DNA of 64,000 nt from Allium sativum (Eukaryota > Streptophyta > Magnoliopsida > Asparagales > Amaryllidaceae): the NCBI GenBank assembly GCA_030737875.1, contig CM060922.1, positions 305,775,456-305,839,455 on the forward strand, in the 5' to 3' direction. Under the pieces are notes generated by a model, which had not been told where the DNA came from, did no database searches, and was given only the letters and a program-made list of their open reading frames with translations. This document shows positions 60,481 to 64,000 of this stretch, in pieces (the first letter of the stretch is position 1; every line of letters begins with the position of its first letter). The translations under genes were made by a program, and so were the position numbers.

Positions 60481-60493
60481 ATTCCCTTTTATA
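60468..60493 (-). promoter_or_regulatory. TATA box and telo-box of E1 5' LTR
   Basis: TATAAAAGGG (60484-60493, minus), then AAACCCTAA (60468-60476) followed by TTCCTCTCTATTATCTG. As the 5' LTR copy, this would set the start of the genomic RNA, putting U3 at about 0.95 kb and R-U5 at about 4 kb. Confidence 0.7.
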
Positions 60494-61418
60494 CCCCTTT
60501 TTTATTTTTATTAATATTTAATTCCAATTTTTCTTGTTTATTATTCCAAACTCCAAATCGAACTCAACGACTGTCGCCTCTAGCTAAATACCCCCATTCC
60601 AAACACAATGGGATATGTTCCGTAAGCCAATTCGACTATTACGATCAGTGATTCTTCAAATAAAAATATAAATCAATTTATATTTTATAAACGTACATTT
60701 TTAATTACCGGTGTCACATACTGACTCTGAAAATTTCAGAATAATTATTTTTAGCTTCGTATTGACAATACGGTCCTTATAAAACTAATTTCGTCAAATT
60801 TGAAGACCGTTTTAGAAATGTCCATTTTCTGGTCGATCCAAATTGACTGAAACAGTCAAAACACGTTTTCTTTTGTGACGCTCACATATTGATTCCATAA
60901 ATTATGAAAATTGGAATCTAGCAATAACTTGACATCCCGGATCCAACAAAAGTGGTTTCATCAGAAACGGAGGTCGTTTGCAAAATTGCTATTTTTAAGG
61001 GCCATTATATTATGTAATATATATATAAATTCCACAGCAACTTTTTTGAATTTTAAACTGGACGTAACTTGCACTCCATAAAGTGAAATCTTAGTTTCTT
61101 ACATTCGTTAAAAAGATATCATTAAACAGATTCAAATATTTCTTGTTTCATCCAATTCTGACTTGTAATGAATTCTATATATTCATTTGAAATTAGGAAT
61201 CGAATTTTCAAACTACCGCGCCATTTTCAATTCCTTTTATATTTAAAAATAAATATGTATATTCTAACGTCGATTCAAATAAATATATAAGTTCTAATTC
61301 TATTCAAAATAAATTTCATGTCATTATTATTTAAAATAAGTCGTTTTAAATATTCAAAATTCATCAAAATTACCAAAATAAAAAATTTTAATTGGCTCGG
61401 ATTTTCCTGGTTGTTACA

Positions 61419-61423
61419 TGCGG
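61419..61423. repeat. Target duplication TGCGG (right of E1)
   Basis: Matches TACGG at 29010-29014 at four of five bases. Confidence 0.75.
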
Positions 61424-61914
61424 CGTGGTCTTATGAGATATCGTTTAATTGCTCAAACTGTTTTAAATTGTTTTACTCACACCAGTCCCATAACTGACCC
61501 AGAGTTTATTTTGTTTTGTTTTCCTTAAACTCTTGGGTGCCCAATTTTGTACGGGCGGTCAATTAGTCAGGATTTTGCAGATATACTTGGAGAGCTTGAG
61601 CAAGAGACTTCATGATTATATAGCTATAGTTATTTCCGCTGTGTTGTAAGTGTTGTACTCTGATAATGTTACTATATACATATACTAGTTTTATTTCAGA
61701 GTTATGTATCTATTATATATTGTTCGTCCCGTTGTGAGATTCGTGTTACTCTGATGATGTTGTATGTTCTTCTTATTCTTCTATTCTAAGTTTTTATCTT
61801 ATCAATTCTCACCCTCTAATTTCTTTCATGGACTATCCGGTGTTTCCGATGCTTAGATAGTCGACATCGTGTTTGGTGTCGATAAGCAGGATCGTGATTC
61901 CCCGGGTCGTTACA
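61424..61914 (+). mobile_element. E0 5' LTR, terminal piece
   Basis: Begins CGTGGTCTTATGAG. It contains CACACCAGTCCCATAACTGA, the acceptor-like GATTTTGCAG|ATATACTTGG (about 61571-61590) and TTCCGCTGTGTTGT. It ends GGGTCGTTACA directly before the PBS. All blocks occur in the same order as at 24600-25063 in R1. Confidence 0.9.
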
Positions 61915-63373
61915 ATGGTATCAGAGCTAAAGGTTAAGTAATTACCTTGGCTCTGTGGCGTGACTCAATAGAGACGGGATTAGTAATGCCCTAGATTGAG
62001 TTTGAGTGTATATATATGAATGCGTATTTGTTGTTCAATATAAAATGATTTTATATTGTGGAGATTTATTGATTGAGTTGTTTATGGGTTCTGGTCGATC
62101 AGTTTGATCCACTGTATCGGTAGGGGTTTATAAACACTTGAATACGATGAACCGACATAGTATGTTTTGAAAAGAGAGCAAAGAAATAATTTTACCCAAT
62201 TATATTTTGATATAAAAGATACTGAAATCATTATAATATATTGGACGTGTTGGTTGTTATTACAATCGTATAATTGAGAAGGTTATACATATATATAATC
62301 AAATAGAATTCGTATAAGTGTTATGAAATGAATTATATCAGAATTTAAATCAGAATTGAAATTAAAACTCTGGGAAGTTGAATAAATGTTGTAAATGGAT
62401 TTGGACTAAATATATGAGAATTTTAAAATCCTAGGGTATTTTAATATGTTTTACAAGCATTGGGAATGGTATTTTGAAATATATTTCAAAGAGGAAATGT
62501 TTAGAAATAGTTTTGAAAAGTGATATAGTATTGAACACACTTCGATCGTTGGGAAATAACTCTGATGATGCTAAGCCACATCCTCAGTGTTCATTTTCGA
62601 GTTGCTAAGTGACGGATTACTGCCAAGGATTTTGTTTTTGAGTTGTTTTGTGGAAAGCAAGTTGTTTTGAATCCTGAAAAGGGATATCTGGTTTTAGAAA
62701 AGCTAAACTGTTTGAAATTCCCTGGAGAAGATTGTTGAATTAAAACAAATTAAATTAGAATTTGTAAAAGCAAATAGAAAAAGAAATTGAATTGAAACCA
62801 GTTAAGTGGATAATGAATTGAGATTGAAAGTATCGAATTAGATTGGATTAGAGGTAATCCGAAATGGAATTTGACTGGTAACTTAAGAGTTGAAATTAAT
62901 AATGGAATCTAAATTGAGAACAAGATTTGGCTTGAGTATAAGCGAACAATTGGGATGAAATTGGTATATGCAAAATTGGTAATAAATGGGAAGGATATAT
63001 TTATGCGCCCGACAAAAAGGTACCGGTTTATATTATATACGAGTTTGAGATTTTGATGAGCCGAATTGGCGAGCCGCTTGGCTGTTTGATTTTCTTTTGG
63101 GTTGAAGAAGGCCTAGAGAGGCGAGTTGTAGTTTGAGCTATTGACCAGTACAAAGGATGTGCTGGAGGAATTTTCCGAAAAGTAAAGGTGTTAGAAATTT
63201 TTTAGGATTTTTGAAAATTTTTGTTAGTAGGAATAAATAAATATTTAATTGAAATTAAATTGGTTTAGTCGAAACTAAAATTAGGAAGTGAACAAATAAG
63301 TTAAAACCAATCAATAGGGTTTGTTTTCCACTTTAGCAATTTCGAGGACGAAATTATTTTAAGTGGGGAGGAA
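61915..63373 (+). other. E0 internal region with PBS and PPT
   Basis: PBS TGGTATCAGAGCTAAAGG at 61916-61933. Then AT-rich non-coding sequence, a core (about 62995-63230) with GCGCCCGACAAAAAGGTACC and GAGCCGCTTGGCTGTT, the motif TTTCGAGGACGAAATTATTT (about 63338-63358) and PPT AAGTGGGGAGGAA (63361-63373). The GAGGACGAAAT...AAGTGGGG ending is that of Tekay/Del-type chromoviruses, where it follows the pol stop. No gag, RT or integrase motif was found in the 1459 bp. Confidence 0.87.
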
Positions 63374-64000
63374 TGTAATGTCCCGTATTTTTACGGATAA
63401 TTAATTAATCTATTTAATTAATTAAATAATGGTTTAGAGATTTAAATGGTTATTTAATTAGATAATATTGAATATTTAATTAATATTTATAATATAAAAA
63501 CATATTATAGTTTCTGAAATAGTAGAATTGGCAATATTCTGGGAATTGGATAATATAAGGGATTTAATCTAGTTTAGAATTAGATTAGAATAACGAATAT
63601 ATTATTTGAACGACAGTTGAACGTATAATTTATATTATAATTATAATCGAACTCGAAGTGGCGCGACAGTTCTCTATTTGGCGATACGAACTTTAAATGA
63701 ATATACAGAATCCGTTTTAAATCGGATTTCTGTGAAACAAGAAACGTCCGGAGTTGGTGAAGTATATTTTTCTAGTAGAAGAGAAAAATCAGGATTTCGT
63801 CGTGTAGATTTTGATTTATGTCCAAATCAAATTTCCAAATAGTCGCTATGGAATTCCTTCATAATTTATAACGATATATAAAAGGAATTTCATTATAAAT
63901 CGAATATCGATTTAATCAGGATTTGAAGTATGAAGATATAAATCCAAATATGTTATTTCAGAGCTGTATGATATTTTATTTCGATATATATACGATAATA
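63374..64000 (+). mobile_element. E0 3' LTR, start only
   Basis: TGTAATGTCCCGTATTTTTA right after the PPT, collinear with 17561-18200. Cut by the window edge. Confidence 0.92.

Larger units (their letters stand above)
29015..61418 (-). mobile_element. E1: full giant-LTR element nested in E0
   Basis: Two LTRs of about 5.07 kb (29015-29888 plus 51419-55612) and 5.01 kb (56405-61418), minus sense, around a non-coding internal region of about 0.8 kb. A PBS at 56385-56402 adjoins the 5' LTR. The flanks TACGG/TGCGG are a near-perfect 5-bp TSD. Joining the flanks restores an E0 LTR line (ACGTTATACGGCGTGGTCTT). The two LTRs differ at roughly 8% of sites over the first 400 bp by eye. It has no gag or pol. 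Confidence 0.88.
56405..61418 (-). mobile_element. E1 5' LTR, intact, 5.0 kb
   Basis: Runs TGTAACGATACGG to GGTTGTTACA on the plus strand. In sense it carries the head (61418), duplicated U3 module (about 60980-60740), TATA and telo-box (60493-60468), leader (60480-60070), 45-bp array (59630-59280), (TA)n (58941-58972), second head module (about 58915-58690) and an acceptor-like site near 56720. The frames at 56667-56870, 57109-57449 and 58549-58804 are non-coding LTR sequence. Confidence 0.9.
17561..64000 (+). mobile_element. E0: outer giant-LTR retrotransposon (3' end outside)
   Basis: 5' LTR in three pieces (17561-18898, 25069-29014, 61424-61914; about 5.8 kb after removing insertions). 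PBS TGGTATCAGAGCTAAAGG at 61916-61933, non-coding internal region to 63373, then 3' LTR from 63374. The first about 630 bp of both LTRs align along their whole length, with roughly 5-6% differences by eye plus a 10-bp duplication in the 5' copy. It encodes no gag or pol, so it is non-autonomous. It is inserted in a CACTA remnant. Its 5' LTR hosts R1 and E1. Confidence 0.87.

Overview
This window looks like heterochromatic, repeat-dense DNA from a flowering plant, probably a dicot. It is AT-rich and contains LTR retrotransposons primed by initiator tRNA-Met, Ty1/copia remnants and an En/Spm (CACTA) transposase remnant. I found no convincing intact host gene, tRNA or rRNA. Most long open frames are by-products of simple tandem repeats or of a GC-rich leader inside LTRs.

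Layout. 1-5889 is a very large LTR (minus sense, cut by the window edge) inserted in the RNase H region of a plus-strand copia element, whose tail and 3' LTR follow (5890 to about 7470). 7495-10305 is a minus-strand copia fragment: integrase, GAG-pre-integrase and protease remnants, almost no gag, then PBS and a complete LTR. A polypurine tract on the far side of that LTR implies a tandem arrangement. 10326-12168 is unassigned. About 12169-17560 is a decayed CACTA element (minus) with subterminal repeats, a striking array of about 24-bp palindromes, a Transposase_24-like fragment and a TNP2/DUF4216 fragment.

From 17561 to the right edge is one nested stack of non-autonomous LTR retrotransposons with giant LTRs (5.0-6.9 kb) and tiny non-coding internal regions (0.8-1.5 kb). 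The outer element E0 (plus) has its 5' LTR in three pieces (17561-18898, 25069-29014, 61424-61914), its PBS and internal region at 61915-63373, and its 3' LTR from 63374. Its 5' LTR was hit twice. The first hit is R1 (18899-25063, plus, TSD GATGA), which looks like a solo LTR but carries a piece of internal region in its middle. The second is full element E1 (29015-61418, minus, TSD TACGG/TGCGG). The LTR of E1 was hit by full element E2 (29889-51413, minus, TSD ATATA). The LTR of E2 was hit by solo LTR S3 (39908-46729, minus, TSD ACGGT). This is four levels of nesting, three of them with exact 5-bp duplications visible and the fourth with a 4/5 match.

The elements share a plan. LTRs run TG...CA. 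The head reads TGTAATAACCCGG or TGTAATGTCCCG. A U3 of about 0.9 kb holds a duplicated module of about 167 bp. A TATA-like site follows, then a GC-rich, gene-like leader that often ends in a splice-donor-like GTAAG. Next come several kb of AT-rich tandem repeats, then a second head-like module, and near the end a conserved TTTGCAG|AT acceptor-like site. The internal regions keep only a PBS, one conserved block of about 300 bp, the GAGGACGAA-type motif and the PPT AAGTGGGGGAGA. Those last features resemble the 3' end of Ty3/gypsy chromoviruses of the Tekay/Del kind, which may supply the proteins in trans (inference). All similarity statements are by eye, and boundaries without a TSD are approximate.
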